A DNA stretch of 64,000 nt from JAAYXS01 sp964550375 (GTDB taxonomy: Bacteria; Planctomycetota; Phycisphaerae; UBA1845; Fen-1342). The stretch lies in assembly GCA_964550375.1 (NCBI GenBank), contig CAZJYX010000008.1, forward strand, positions 1 through 64,000, given 5' to 3'. A program made the position numbers and the translations under genes. Every line of letters begins with the position of its first letter. Position 1 is the first letter of the stretch. A model generated the notes under the pieces. The model did no database searches and was not told the DNA's origin. It saw only the letters and a program-made list of their open reading frames with translations. Shown here one piece after another: positions 15,868 through 24,357 of the stretch.

Positions 15868-16215
15868 CTACTCGTCCTCTTCACCTTCGAGCGAGTCGAG
15901 GTCGTCATCATCTTCCTCGTCCTCGTCGAAGTCGTCGTCGTAGAAGTCGTCGTCCTCTTCGTCGGCCTCGTCGTCATCGAACTCGAAGAAGTCGTCGTCC
16001 CCTTCCGTTTGCTCGTCCTCTTCGCGGCCGCGGCGCCGGGCCGCGGCGCGCAGGCCGAGAGCGCCCGAGCAGTCGGGCCATTCTGCCGCGGCCTGCTCCT
16101 GTTCATCGGCGAGCTCAGGGGACAGCTCGTCTTGCGCCCAAGGGGCGTCCGGCACGAGCACGGCCGTTTCCGAGCCAAAAGACCCCGAGGTAAAAAACTC
16201 GTCATCCCGGAACAT
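15868..16215 (-). CDS. Small protein with a highly acidic Asp/Glu tail
   Basis: The product has 115 residues. The first 60 are mixed composition (MFRDDEFFTSGSFG, then PWAQDELSPEL). From about residue 64 it is almost entirely Asp/Glu with scattered Phe/Tyr, ending LEGEEDE. The ATG has a perfect AGGAGGAG-type ribosome site six bases upstream, which supports real and probably strong translation. Acidic tails of this type occur in nucleic-acid mimics and ribosome- or chaperone-associated proteins; which applies here is unknown. The next minus gene follows after 159 bases. Confidence 0.65.
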   Translation of the reverse strand: MFRDDEFFTSGSFGSETAVLVPDAPWAQDELSPELADEQEQAAAEWPDCSGALGLRAAARRRGREEDEQTEGDDDFFEFDDDEADEEDDDFYDDDFDEDEEDDDDLDSLEGEEDE

Positions 16216-16391
16216 GCGTGTGCTCCTCCTAGAACTTTTTACAGCACAACGCGCGGGTTGATACTTCCGGCTATCGAATTCGTCAAGCCCCTTTTTTTCT
16301 TTGGGGAGCCGGCGCGGGATCGGGCGGGCGCGTGACAGCGGCGTGGGGCCGGCGGTATACTGGAAGTGCTAACATTGCAGAGGTTTAGAGT

Positions 16392-16598
16392 ATGGGACTG
16401 TTTGACCGGTTCTCGAAGCGTTACGAGCGTAAGCAGGAGGAGAAGCGGCGCCGGACAGACCTGGTATCCGACGACGATGCCCCGATTCCGGATGCCCCCG
16501 TCGAGCAGGCCAAGTCGGCTGAGACGATCGGCCGAAACGACCCGTGCCCCTGCGGATCGGGCAAGAAGTATAAGAAATGTTGCGGCAAGGCTTCGTGA
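16392..16598 (+). CDS. SEC-C motif mini-protein
   Basis: The product has 68 residues: a basic helical N-terminus (MGLFDRFSKRYERKQEEKRR), a short acidic linker and the SEC-C zinc motif RNDPCPCGSGKKYKKCCG at the C-terminus, as found at the end of SecA and in stand-alone proteins. The Cys-x-Cys ... Cys-Cys arrangement binds zinc. Its TGA overlaps a GTG start of the next gene (GTGA, 16595-16598), suggesting coupled translation with a YkgJ-type protein. Confidence 0.85.
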   Translation: MGLFDRFSKRYERKQEEKRRRTDLVSDDDAPIPDAPVEQAKSAETIGRNDPCPCGSGKKYKKCCGKAS

Positions 16599-17041
16599 GC
16601 GTTCCCGGAGATTGTCCGACATGGGCGGCCGATGGGCTGCGGTTCTCCTGCCTGCGTTGCGGGGGGTGCTGCAGCGGCGAGCCGGGGTATGTGTGGGTGT
16701 CGGAGGAGGAATGTCGTCAGATTTCGGATTATTTCGGGATGCCGTTTGACGCCTTCACTTGCCGGCACGTGCGGCGGGCCGGCCAACGTCTGAGCCTGCT
16801 CGAGAAGCGAAATGGGGATTGCGAGTTCTTGGAGCGCGACGAGTCAGGCAAATCGGGCTGTCTGATCCATGCGGTACGCCCGTCGCAGTGCCGAACCTGG
16901 CCGTTTTGGCGTTCGAATCTCAAGTCGGCCCGATCGTGGGAACAAGCGGCGCGACACTGTCCGGGGATCAACCAGGGTCAGTTGTGGTCGCCAGAGAGCG
17001 TGGCGGCAGCTTTGCGTGAGACGAACGATTTGCCCCTGTGA
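16595..17041 (+). CDS. YkgJ-type cysteine-cluster protein
   Basis: The product has 148 residues from a GTG start overlapping the SEC-C gene; AAGG lies just upstream. An in-frame TTG at 16577 is an alternative. The cysteine set FSCLRCGGCCSG, TCRHV, NGDCEFL, SGCLIHAVRPSQCRTWPFW and HCPGI is that of the YkgJ/UPF0153 family, with the RPxxCRxxPF signature. It probably binds a metal. The last 74 bases overlap the 3' end of a convergent minus-strand gene. Confidence 0.88.
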   Translation: MSVPGDCPTWAADGLRFSCLRCGGCCSGEPGYVWVSEEECRQISDYFGMPFDAFTCRHVRRAGQRLSLLEKRNGDCEFLERDESGKSGCLIHAVRPSQCRTWPFWRSNLKSARSWEQAARHCPGINQGQLWSPESVAAALRETNDLPL

Positions 17042-17867
17042 CCAGCAGCGTGAGCCAGCCGGCGAGCATGGTGGCGAGGCCGATCCAGACGAGGTGGGGT
17101 CGATAGGTGGTGCCGTGCAGGCCGCCGCCGGAATCGCGCATAAGCGCCAAGCCCAGTAGCAGCAGACATACGCCGACAACGCGGCGGCGAACGCTTGAGC
17201 GTGGCTGCATGGACGCGGCCGCCAGGGCCGCGAGAATGGCCAACTCGCGGGTCAGCGGGAAGACGCTGATGCCGAAGGCGAGGCTGCGGCCGAGGTTGGC
17301 GAGGGCTGAGCGCGAGATGTCGAGCTTGGTGCCCTCGTCGGTGGCGCGGAGCGTCTTGGCGCCGGTGCCGGGGGACATTAGTTCGGCGGTGGGGGTTGCG
17401 ACCCAGACATGCACGAGGTCGCTGACCAGGGTGGCCTCGTAACCCATGCGTCTGAGGAGTGACGCGGCCAGGACGGCGCGGCCGTCACAATCTTCGCGGC
17501 CCATGGCGAGCACTTCGGCCGTGTTGGGGATGTACTCCACGACGCCCCACGTGTCCCAGTCCCAGGCATACGGGATGGCGTCGTAGACTACTTCTTCGGT
17601 GGCGCGGCGGATGGCCAGGGGACTGTTGTCCGTTTTGCAGTGCTTGCGCACGGCAGCCTCGAGCGGGGCGAGGCCGGGGTGGCTGGGATCGATGGTGGAG
17701 TTCAAGTCGCGCAGGCGGGCTATGCAGGTTGGCAGCAGCCAGAAGCGGGGGTAGAGGGCCAGCAGCGCTACGAGGAGCACAATGCCGAGCTTGAGTGGCC
17801 AGCGCAGCAGCCGGGGGCAGAGATGGAACCTTTCCCAGGCATTAAGCGTTTGCGGCTCGGATGGCAT
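16968..17867 (-). CDS. Transglutaminase-like membrane protein
   Basis: The product has 299 residues from the ATG at 17867. A membrane segment (about 22-44) precedes a domain with the transglutaminase-like Cys-His-Asp layout: Cys in REDCDGRA followed by AVLAASLLRRMGYEATLVSD and His in LVHVWVAT. Two or three more hydrophobic segments lie between about 195 and 285. The family acts as cysteine peptidases or amidases on the outer face of the membrane; the actual substrate is unknown. Its 3' end overlaps the convergent YkgJ gene over 16968-17041, so the two messages are complementary there. Confidence 0.72.
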   Translation of the reverse strand: MPSEPQTLNAWERFHLCPRLLRWPLKLGIVLLVALLALYPRFWLLPTCIARLRDLNSTIDPSHPGLAPLEAAVRKHCKTDNSPLAIRRATEEVVYDAIPYAWDWDTWGVVEYIPNTAEVLAMGREDCDGRAVLAASLLRRMGYEATLVSDLVHVWVATPTAELMSPGTGAKTLRATDEGTKLDISRSALANLGRSLAFGISVFPLTRELAILAALAAASMQPRSSVRRRVVGVCLLLLGLALMRDSGGGLHGTTYRPHLVWIGLATMLAGWLTLLVTGANRSSHAKLPPRSLATTTDPG

Positions 17868-18273
17868 GATTCGAACTCCCGCCGGCCAGGCAGTCTCTGT
17901 TTGTACGGGACATGGTAGTGGCTTATGGCGGGCGGTGGAAACCGGCGGGAAGCGTGCGGAGCGCAATGAGCCCGGGGACCTGCCTTCAGGCTTTGGCCCG
18001 ATATGGGGCATCTACCTGGGTGTGAATACCCCGAGAGTAATCACTGTAGGGTCTGGCACGCGCGTAATCGTGCGGCGGCCAGGAGCGAGCGGGACGGGAG
18101 CGCGGATGGCGGCCGCGGTGTTGGGTGGCGGCTGCCTGGTTGTGAAGCCGGTCGCCGTCGGCGAGGCAAGCGTCGGCGGCGACCGGCCGGGGCTGCCGTG
18201 CGTATCGGCGGCCGGGTAGAGGAAGTGGCCGGGGCCGGCGCAGTCGGCCCAGGGATCAACGTGGGAGGTCCCC
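17868..18273. other. Intergenic stretch, no supported gene
   Basis: Open frames here are Arg/Pro/Ala-rich and lack initiation signals. The region should contain the promoter of the transglutaminase-like gene on minus. Nothing else is seen. Confidence 0.4.
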
Positions 18274-18489
18274 ATGCTCAAGCGGAACGACGGTTGTCAG
18301 GAGTGTCTGGAGGCCCAACTGGGGCGGATCATGCTCGCTTCGGCTTTGTGCGCTTCGCGCGAGTTGGCCGGGCTGGCCGACTACCTGGAGCAGCACGTAG
18401 CACGGCGTCTTGCGCGCCCTCGACAAAGGCGCGGATCTGTTTCGCCGACGCGTTCGCGAAGTCAACTTCCCAGTCGCGCAGACGGCTGA
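18274..18489 (+). CDS. Doubtful small ORF antisense to a better candidate
   Basis: A 71-codon frame from an ATG with GGGAGG upstream. Residues 1-45 (MLKRNDGCQECLEAQLGRI onward, with ADYLEQHVARR) look protein-like and contain a CxxC, but the remainder is Arg/Ser-rich. It overlaps, on the opposite strand, the 3' end of the gene at 18329-18643. At most one of the two is likely to be conserved over the shared segment. Confidence 0.28.
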   Translation: MLKRNDGCQECLEAQLGRIMLASALCASRELAGLADYLEQHVARRLARPRQRRGSVSPTRSRSQLPSRADG

Positions 18490-18643
18490 GGGCGCGGGCG
18501 CGCGTGCGGGGCTCCTCGATCATCAGCAGGAAGCCGGCGGCGCACAAGCGTGTGACCCAGTGGCCCTGGGCGCGGGCCTCCTCGTAGAGTTCCTTCAGGG
18601 GCTCTTCGACCTGGAAGTTGATCTGCGGTTTGCGCGCGGGCAT
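18329..18643 (-). CDS. Hypothetical small protein (possible DNA-binding/antitoxin-like)
   Basis: The product has 104 residues from the ATG at 18643; AGGAG lies six bases upstream, so this start is preferred over the ATG two codons earlier. The N-terminus KPQINFQVEEPLKELYEEAR resembles the strand-helix start of ribbon-helix-helix proteins, followed by a helical hydrophobic part (RLCAAGFLLMIEEP). The tail is strongly basic. Its N-terminus is reminiscent of CopG-type regulators but the match is weak. No toxin partner is visible next to it. Confidence 0.5.
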   Translation of the reverse strand: MPARKPQINFQVEEPLKELYEEARAQGHWVTRLCAAGFLLMIEEPRTRARALSRLRDWEVDFANASAKQIRAFVEGAQDAVLRAAPGSRPARPTRAKRTKPKRA

Positions 18644-18753
18644 GGCCATCTCCTGTCAAGGAAACCTGACAATCCTAGATGGGCCATTATGCCGCGCAGC
18701 CGCCGGGCCGTCCAGTCCGGCGGCGCGGGAAACCGGCACCCGCGTGGCAGGAC

Positions 18754-19941
18754 TTACTCCGTCGGCAAGGCGGGCAGCGGCGGTGATACGGCCAGGGCCC
18801 GCGGGTTCAACTCGCCGCCGGGCGTGAGGCCGGTGAACTCGGCCAGGAAGACCTGGGGCGATTCGAGGCCACCGCGCGTGGACGTCCACATGAGGTAGCG
18901 TCCGTCGGGGCTGAAAACGGGCAGGCCGTCGAAGGCCGGATCGGTTGTGACGCGGTGCATCGCGGAGCCGTCGACGCGCAGCAGGTAGAGGTCGAAGTTG
19001 GGGCGCCCGCGGAAGTCGGCATGGGTGAAGATGATCCACTTGCCGGAGGGATGCCAGAATGGGCACCAGTGGAGGGCTTCGTTGCCGGTGATGGCGCGTT
19101 CGTCGGTTCCTTCCACGTTGTTTATGAAGATTTGCAGGTTGCTGGTGCCGGTGCGATCGGAGCGGTAGACCACGTGCTGGCCGTCGGGGCTGAAGAATGG
19201 CCCGCCGTCGCCGCCCGGAGCGTTGGTGATGCGGCGGGGATTCCGGCCGTCGGCGTCGCAGATATAGATTTCCTGGTCCCCGTCGCGCAGGGAGCTGAAG
19301 ACGATGTGTCGGCCGTCGGGCGAATAGGCGCACTCGGCGTCGTAACTGCCGGAAGAGGTTAGTTGCCGCAACTGGCCGGTGGCGAAGGTGTATTCGAATA
19401 TGTCCATGCCGGGGTAGTATTTCCAGGCGTGGCTGCGGTGGCGTGGGATGGCCGGGGGTTTGGCGTGGTCGGCACTGGGGCTTCCGCCCGATGGGTGGCC
19501 ACCTGAGGAGGCGTGCGGATGGCCGCCGGGATGTCCGCCGTTCGGCGGTTGTTCTGGCTCAGGAGCGGGGCGCTGGTCATGGTGGTTGGCGGCAAAGATC
19601 ATTTTTTCGCCGCTGGGATGGAAGAAAGAGCAGGTTGTGGCGCCCGTGCCGGTGCTGACCATTTTGAGGCCGGATCCGTCCAAATTCATGACATAGATCT
19701 GGTAGTCCGTCTGTCCGGTAGGAAAGGCCTGGAAGCAGATTCTGCGGACGTCAGTGGAGAAATATGCCTCGCCGGAGCGATCCAGCCCCATGTCGGTGGA
19801 CGTAAGTTGTCTGACATTGCGGAACCAGGCCGACTCGATGTCCGGCGCCGGCTCATCGGCCTTGGCGTGAGGAATAAGGATACACAGGGTCGCAATCAGG
19901 AGGCTGGGCAGCAGTGGCAGGCGAAATATCGACGCGTTCAC
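18754..19941 (-). CDS. Secreted PD40/TolB-like beta-propeller protein
   Basis: The product has 395 residues, starting with GTG at 19941 after AAGGA. A signal peptide covers 1-28 (ending AKADEP). Repeated PD40 units follow, with signatures such as FHPSGEKMIF, YSPDGRHIVFSS, FSPDGQHVVYRS, WHPSGKWIIF and FSPDGRYLMWTS. A His/Gly/Pro-rich insert (about 130-165, with GGHPGGHPHASSGGHPSGG) interrupts the propeller and could bind metal. The family usually serves in periplasmic protein interaction. The next gene, a Ser/Thr kinase, is divergent and carries a propeller-like sensor; any relation is speculative. Confidence 0.85.
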   Translation of the reverse strand: MNASIFRLPLLPSLLIATLCILIPHAKADEPAPDIESAWFRNVRQLTSTDMGLDRSGEAYFSTDVRRICFQAFPTGQTDYQIYVMNLDGSGLKMVSTGTGATTCSFFHPSGEKMIFAANHHDQRPAPEPEQPPNGGHPGGHPHASSGGHPSGGSPSADHAKPPAIPRHRSHAWKYYPGMDIFEYTFATGQLRQLTSSGSYDAECAYSPDGRHIVFSSLRDGDQEIYICDADGRNPRRITNAPGGDGGPFFSPDGQHVVYRSDRTGTSNLQIFINNVEGTDERAITGNEALHWCPFWHPSGKWIIFTHADFRGRPNFDLYLLRVDGSAMHRVTTDPAFDGLPVFSPDGRYLMWTSTRGGLESPQVFLAEFTGLTPGGELNPRALAVSPPLPALPTE

Positions 19942-20161
19942 TACGAGATCCTTTCATATAACTGGGGCGTTTGGTGGTGCCCGGCCGTGATTCCAACCCG
20001 GCTACGAGGCCGGTCGTTTACGATTATAGACCATCTTTGTAAGCGCGTTCAGTGCCGCAAGCGGGTAGGCTTGGGGCGACTTTGTTCGGGGTCGACGAGC
20101 TAGTGTAGAATGCAGGAGATGTCGGGGCAACTTCGTCCAAGCTTGTGTGGTAGCTGCGGTT

Positions 20162-23100
20162 ATGTCCAATCCGCCTGAGGCTCGAAATCCATACGAGTAT
20201 GCCGGGTACGGTGGGTCGCCGCCTGCTGGTCCGCCCGAGTCCGCGCCGCATGGCCACGGGGAGCGTCGTGAGGAGGCGGTCCGGAGTGGGTCGGATGAGC
20301 CCACGCGGGTGTCGCCGGACAGGCTGGGCGAGGTGCCGGATGAGGATCTGGAAGGCGCGGTGATCGCGGGCTACCAGATTGAGCACGAGCTGCATCGCGG
20401 GGGCCAGGGAGTTGTTTATCGGGCGATCCAGTTGGGGACGAAGCGTCAGGTTGCGCTGAAGGTTCTGCTGGAGGGTCGCTTTGCGAGCGAGTCTACCCGT
20501 CGACGATTCGAGCGGGAGGTTGAGCTGGCGGCGTCGTTGCGACATCCGCACATCGTGACAATCCTTGACTCGGGCATCAGCGCGGGGCGTTACTACTTCG
20601 CGATGGAGTACATTGCGGGCGAGCGGCTGGACCGCTACCTGGCCAAGGTGCGGCCGTCGCTAAAGAGCACGCTGGAGCTGTTGGCGAAGACGGCCGCGGC
20701 GGTGAATTACGCCCACCAGCGCGGCGTGATCCACCGGGATCTGAAGCCGCCCAATATCCTGGTTGACAGCCTGGGCGAGCCACACATCCTGGACTTCGGC
20801 CTGGCGAAGCCGGCGGGGATCTCCGCCAGCGATCAGAGCACGATGCGGGTGCTGTCGATAGAGGGGCAGCTTCTGGGGACGGTGGCCTACATGTCGCCGG
20901 AGCAGTCGCTCGGTTCGCAGGACGTGGACGTTCGCAGCGACGTGTATTCGCTGGGGGTGGTTTTCTACGAGGCGTTGCTGGGGCAGTTGCCGTACTCGGT
21001 GGAAGGGCCGCTGGGGGAAGTGCTGATGCGCATCGTCGAGTCCGAGCCGGTGCGTCCGCGGGTGTTGCGGGCGCGCTGCCGGTTCGGCGGGTTGGTGGAC
21101 GAGGAAGTCGAGACGATTCTGCTACGGGCGTTGGAGAAGGATCCGGCGCGGCGGTATCAGAGTGCGGGTGATCTGGGGCGGGACATAGGACATCTGCTGG
21201 CGGGTGAGCCGATCGAGGCCAAGCGTGCCAGTGCCTGGTACGTATTTCGCAAGCTGCTGCGCCGTTACCGGTTGCGGGCCGCCCTGGCGGCCACGGCGCT
21301 GGTGATGTTGGTGGCGTTCCTGATCTCGTTCGCGTTCCTGTGGAGCCGCGAGCGGGAAGCCAAGGCCGAAGCGGACCGCCATCGCGAGACGGCCTTACAG
21401 CGTGAGATCAACGAGCGTCAGGCGCGGCAGGAATTGCAGCGGGCGCTGGCTCAGCAGACGATTCAGCGTGGTAAGCTCTCGCAGGCGCGGGGTGATTTGG
21501 TGGCGGCGCGGGACTTCTACTGGGAGGCCGCAGAGCAGGCCGCCGGGCCGGCCGCCGCCTGGGCTTTGCGCCAGTATTATTTGCAGAGCGGCGACGAGGC
21601 GGCGGGGGTCGTGCTGTTTGGGAATGACGGGCTGGTCGCGCTGTCACCGAACGGGGAACTGGCGGCGGTATGTGAGACGCCGCGGTCGATCGTGGTGCGG
21701 GGCGCTCAGGATGGGCTTTGTGTGCGCTGGTTGTCGGTGCCGCGTGACGTGTCGGCGTTGCGGGTGGCCGACGACGGCGCGGTCTGCGCGGCCGGGCCGG
21801 GCTGGGCGCGCTGGTGGTCGGACGATTCGCCCAAGCCGACGGCGGCGGCTGATTTGCCGATCGGCTTTGACGTGCGGGCGATCTACCCGGACGACCGGGG
21901 CCAGCGGCTGCTATTGCTGGGTGGCAAAGAGGTGCGGACGGTGGACCCGAGCACGCGGATGCGGCAGCGCGGTGTCCGGTTGTTCGGCGAGCCGACGGGC
22001 GCGCCGGACTACTCGCCGGATCAGGCCATGCTGGCGGTGCCGACCACGGCGGGTGTTGAGCTGGTGTTGGTGGACGAGCAAGGGGAGCTGCGGGCGGAGT
22101 TGATCGGACTGAAGGAAGTGGCGCCGCGGTTGGTGCGGTTTGCCGGGGATGAGTTGCTGGCGGCGACGGACGAGGCGGTATACGTCACGCCGGCGGGCCC
22201 GTTGGTGGGTGACTGGCGGCGCTATTCGGCGGTTCCGCTGGACTGGCGGCCGCCGGTCGGTTGGGACCATCTGGATGTTGAACCCCGCAGCGGCAGCATC
22301 GTGTTTGGGCTGCGTGATGGGCGCGTGGTGCTGTTTCGCGGTGGGCAACTGCGGCATATCTGGGACGTAGCGGCGCGTGGTCTGCTGGGAGTGCGTATCG
22401 TTGATGAAGGGGCGGCCGTCGTGACGGTGGACGCGGCGGGGACGATTACGCGTTGGACCATGCCGGACGGGGAAAGTCACGCGCGGCTGGTCCTGGATCG
22501 TCCGGCGGCCTGGTGGGCGTGCGCGGAGGATGGGTCGGCCGTGCTGCTGGCCGACGCGCGGGCGCGCGTGTTTGCGTACGCGCCGCTGTACGGCGAAGAG
22601 CCGGAGTTTCTGCCGATTCGGCGCGGGTTGCGGCTGCGGCTGCCGGGCGAGCAGCAGGTGGCGCTGGCGGCGAGCAGGAACGCGGACCGGGCGGTCGTAT
22701 GCACGGATAACATGATCCGCGTGCGCGATCGCCTTACTGGGAGTACGTACAGTGCGGTGTGGAGTGGGTCGCCGGTGGACGTGCTCCGGGACGCCGCCAT
22801 TACGGGCGATGGGCAGTTGCTGGCGTTCTGCGCGCAGACCAGCGCGGGGGATCGGCAGGAAGTCAGCTTCTGGCGCTGGGAGCCGCAAGTGCAGACGACG
22901 CGCAGTGTCGAGTTGTCGGCGCTGCTGCCGCAGACGGGCCGGGCGGTCGAGTTTGTGGGGAGCGTGATCAAGCAGATGCTGTTCGTGCCCGGCACGGCGC
23001 GGCTGCTGGTGGCGCGGTCAAACGGTGAACTGCACCTGCTGGACGCGCGCGGAGCGGCTGGGGGTGGGAATGCGGGGGCGCCGGAACCCTGGGCGCGGCT

Positions 23101-24340
23101 GGACGCGCCGCCGGCGGCGCTGGCTTTCGACCGGTCGGGCTCCGAGTTGGCCGTGGCCGGGGTGGACGGCTGGATTCACGTATTGGCGGCGAGCGACGCG
23201 ACGGTGCGGGCGCGGCTGCACGTGGCCGAGCCCGGCGCGATCCGCGGCATTGCCTATGGTCCGCGTGGGGACGTGCTGCTGGTTCGCACGGGTGCGGGCC
23301 AGGTAAGTGTCGTAGAGATAGCCGGCGGTGAGGCGGTGGCCGAGTTCGCGCTGCAGGAGGGTGACGCGGGCGCGCTGGCGACCTGGATCGGCAACGCGGA
23401 CGCGATGCTGATAAGTCACGGCGACGGGGTGCGGGCGCACACGGTTGACACGACGGATCGTCTGATTGCGCGGAATCGCGCGTATGCACTACGGCGGGCA
23501 GTGACTCAGCATCTGGCCGAAGGCCGCTTCGCGGATGCCTGGTCCGCAACGCGGCGCCTGGGGCAGTTCGGGTCGGCCGGGGTTCGTGAGTTGCAGCGCT
23601 CGATTCTGGAGGCGGCGCTGCGGCGGACGAATCTGGTGCTCGACCCGGAGTGGCAGGCGGTCGTGCTGCGCGAGGCGGACGCGGGCACGCTGCTGCGTTT
23701 GGGGCACGCGGCCTACGCCGGCGAGCGCTTCGACCTGGCCCGGGAGTGGCTGGCCGCGGGGGTGGAAGGGCATGGCGGGGTTGTGGATTCGTGCACGGCG
23801 TTGCGACAGGCGCAGTGCACGTATCTGGCCGGCGAGTACGAAGAGGCGGCGGCGCTACTGACCGACGTGCTGGCCCGGCCGGACCTGCTGGCGGGCGACG
23901 TGGCGATGACGCACTTGCAGCGGATCGCGGCGCTGGTGCTGGGGGACGAGGTGGAGGCGGCGCGGCTGGCCATGCGTGAGCTGGACCAGTTCCAGGCGGT
24001 TGAAGACATCGATGCTGACAGCGGGGCAATGAACGCCGCACGCGACATAGCGCGGCGTTTGACGGGTCTGGAGGAGGGTGAGCCGGTTGAAGCGCAGGCG
24101 GAGCGACCGGTGGTGGCGGTGTTCGGGCGCCTGGTGGGCGAAGTGACGGCGGAAAGCCTGCGCGGCTTCTACCAGCGATTCTACGATGATGTGCATTTCT
24201 TTGCGGCCGAGTTGGCGCTGCATCGCGGGGATCATGAGAAGGCTGCGGGGGACTATCAGCGCTGCATCGACGTGGCGCGTGATCCCTGGCCGGCCAACTG
24301 GGCCAGATTCCGACTGCGGCAATTGTTGCCAGACACATAA
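20162..24340 (+). CDS. Transmembrane Ser/Thr protein kinase with propeller-like and TPR-like sensor
   Basis: Hanks-type kinase of 1392 residues from the ATG at 20162; no ribosome site is visible, and a GTG five codons upstream is an alternative. The cytoplasmic kinase domain covers about 70-345: glycine loop RGGQGVVY, Lys100 in VALKVL, catalytic HRDLKPPN with Asp193, DFG, and MSPEQ in the activation segment. One membrane helix lies near 373-396, followed by a coiled stretch and a long region (about 450-1090) with repeated WD40/propeller-like strands. TPR-like helices reach the C-terminus (about 1110-1392). Kinases fused to such repeats are frequent in planctomycetes. The ligand or substrate cannot be read from the sequence. 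purD follows 17 bases later. Confidence 0.93.
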   Translation: MSNPPEARNPYEYAGYGGSPPAGPPESAPHGHGERREEAVRSGSDEPTRVSPDRLGEVPDEDLEGAVIAGYQIEHELHRGGQGVVYRAIQLGTKRQVALKVLLEGRFASESTRRRFEREVELAASLRHPHIVTILDSGISAGRYYFAMEYIAGERLDRYLAKVRPSLKSTLELLAKTAAAVNYAHQRGVIHRDLKPPNILVDSLGEPHILDFGLAKPAGISASDQSTMRVLSIEGQLLGTVAYMSPEQSLGSQDVDVRSDVYSLGVVFYEALLGQLPYSVEGPLGEVLMRIVESEPVRPRVLRARCRFGGLVDEEVETILLRALEKDPARRYQSAGDLGRDIGHLLAGEPIEAKRASAWYVFRKLLRRYRLRAALAATALVMLVAFLISFAFLWSREREAKAEADRHRETALQREINERQARQELQRALAQQTIQRGKLSQARGDLVAARDFYWEAAEQAAGPAAAWALRQYYLQSGDEAAGVVLFGNDGLVALSPNGELAAVCETPRSIVVRGAQDGLCVRWLSVPRDVSALRVADDGAVCAAGPGWARWWSDDSPKPTAAADLPIGFDVRAIYPDDRGQRLLLLGGKEVRTVDPSTRMRQRGVRLFGEPTGAPDYSPDQAMLAVPTTAGVELVLVDEQGELRAELIGLKEVAPRLVRFAGDELLAATDEAVYVTPAGPLVGDWRRYSAVPLDWRPPVGWDHLDVEPRSGSIVFGLRDGRVVLFRGGQLRHIWDVAARGLLGVRIVDEGAAVVTVDAAGTITRWTMPDGESHARLVLDRPAAWWACAEDGSAVLLADARARVFAYAPLYGEEPEFLPIRRGLRLRLPGEQQVALAASRNADRAVVCTDNMIRVRDRLTGSTYSAVWSGSPVDVLRDAAITGDGQLLAFCAQTSAGDRQEVSFWRWEPQVQTTRSVELSALLPQTGRAVEFVGSVIKQMLFVPGTARLLVARSNGELHLLDARGAAGGGNAGAPEPWARLDAPPAALAFDRSGSELAVAGVDGWIHVLAASDATVRARLHVAEPGAIRGIAYGPRGDVLLVRTGAGQVSVVEIAGGEAVAEFALQEGDAGALATWIGNADAMLISHGDGVRAHTVDTTDRLIARNRAYALRRAVTQHLAEGRFADAWSATRRLGQFGSAGVRELQRSILEAALRRTNLVLDPEWQAVVLREADAGTLLRLGHAAYAGERFDLAREWLAAGVEGHGGVVDSCTALRQAQCTYLAGEYEEAAALLTDVLARPDLLAGDVAMTHLQRIAALVLGDEVEAARLAMRELDQFQAVEDIDADSGAMNAARDIARRLTGLEEGEPVEAQAERPVVAVFGRLVGEVTAESLRGFYQRFYDDVHFFAAELALHRGDHEKAAGDYQRCIDVARDPWPANWARFRLRQLLPDT

Positions 24341-24357
24341 TCCGCTACCGTGACGTT

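Noticed and set aside
16285..16305. CCCC-T-run-GGGG as a terminator
   Set aside because: The T-run is inside the loop rather than after a stem, and no gene ends in the right direction here.
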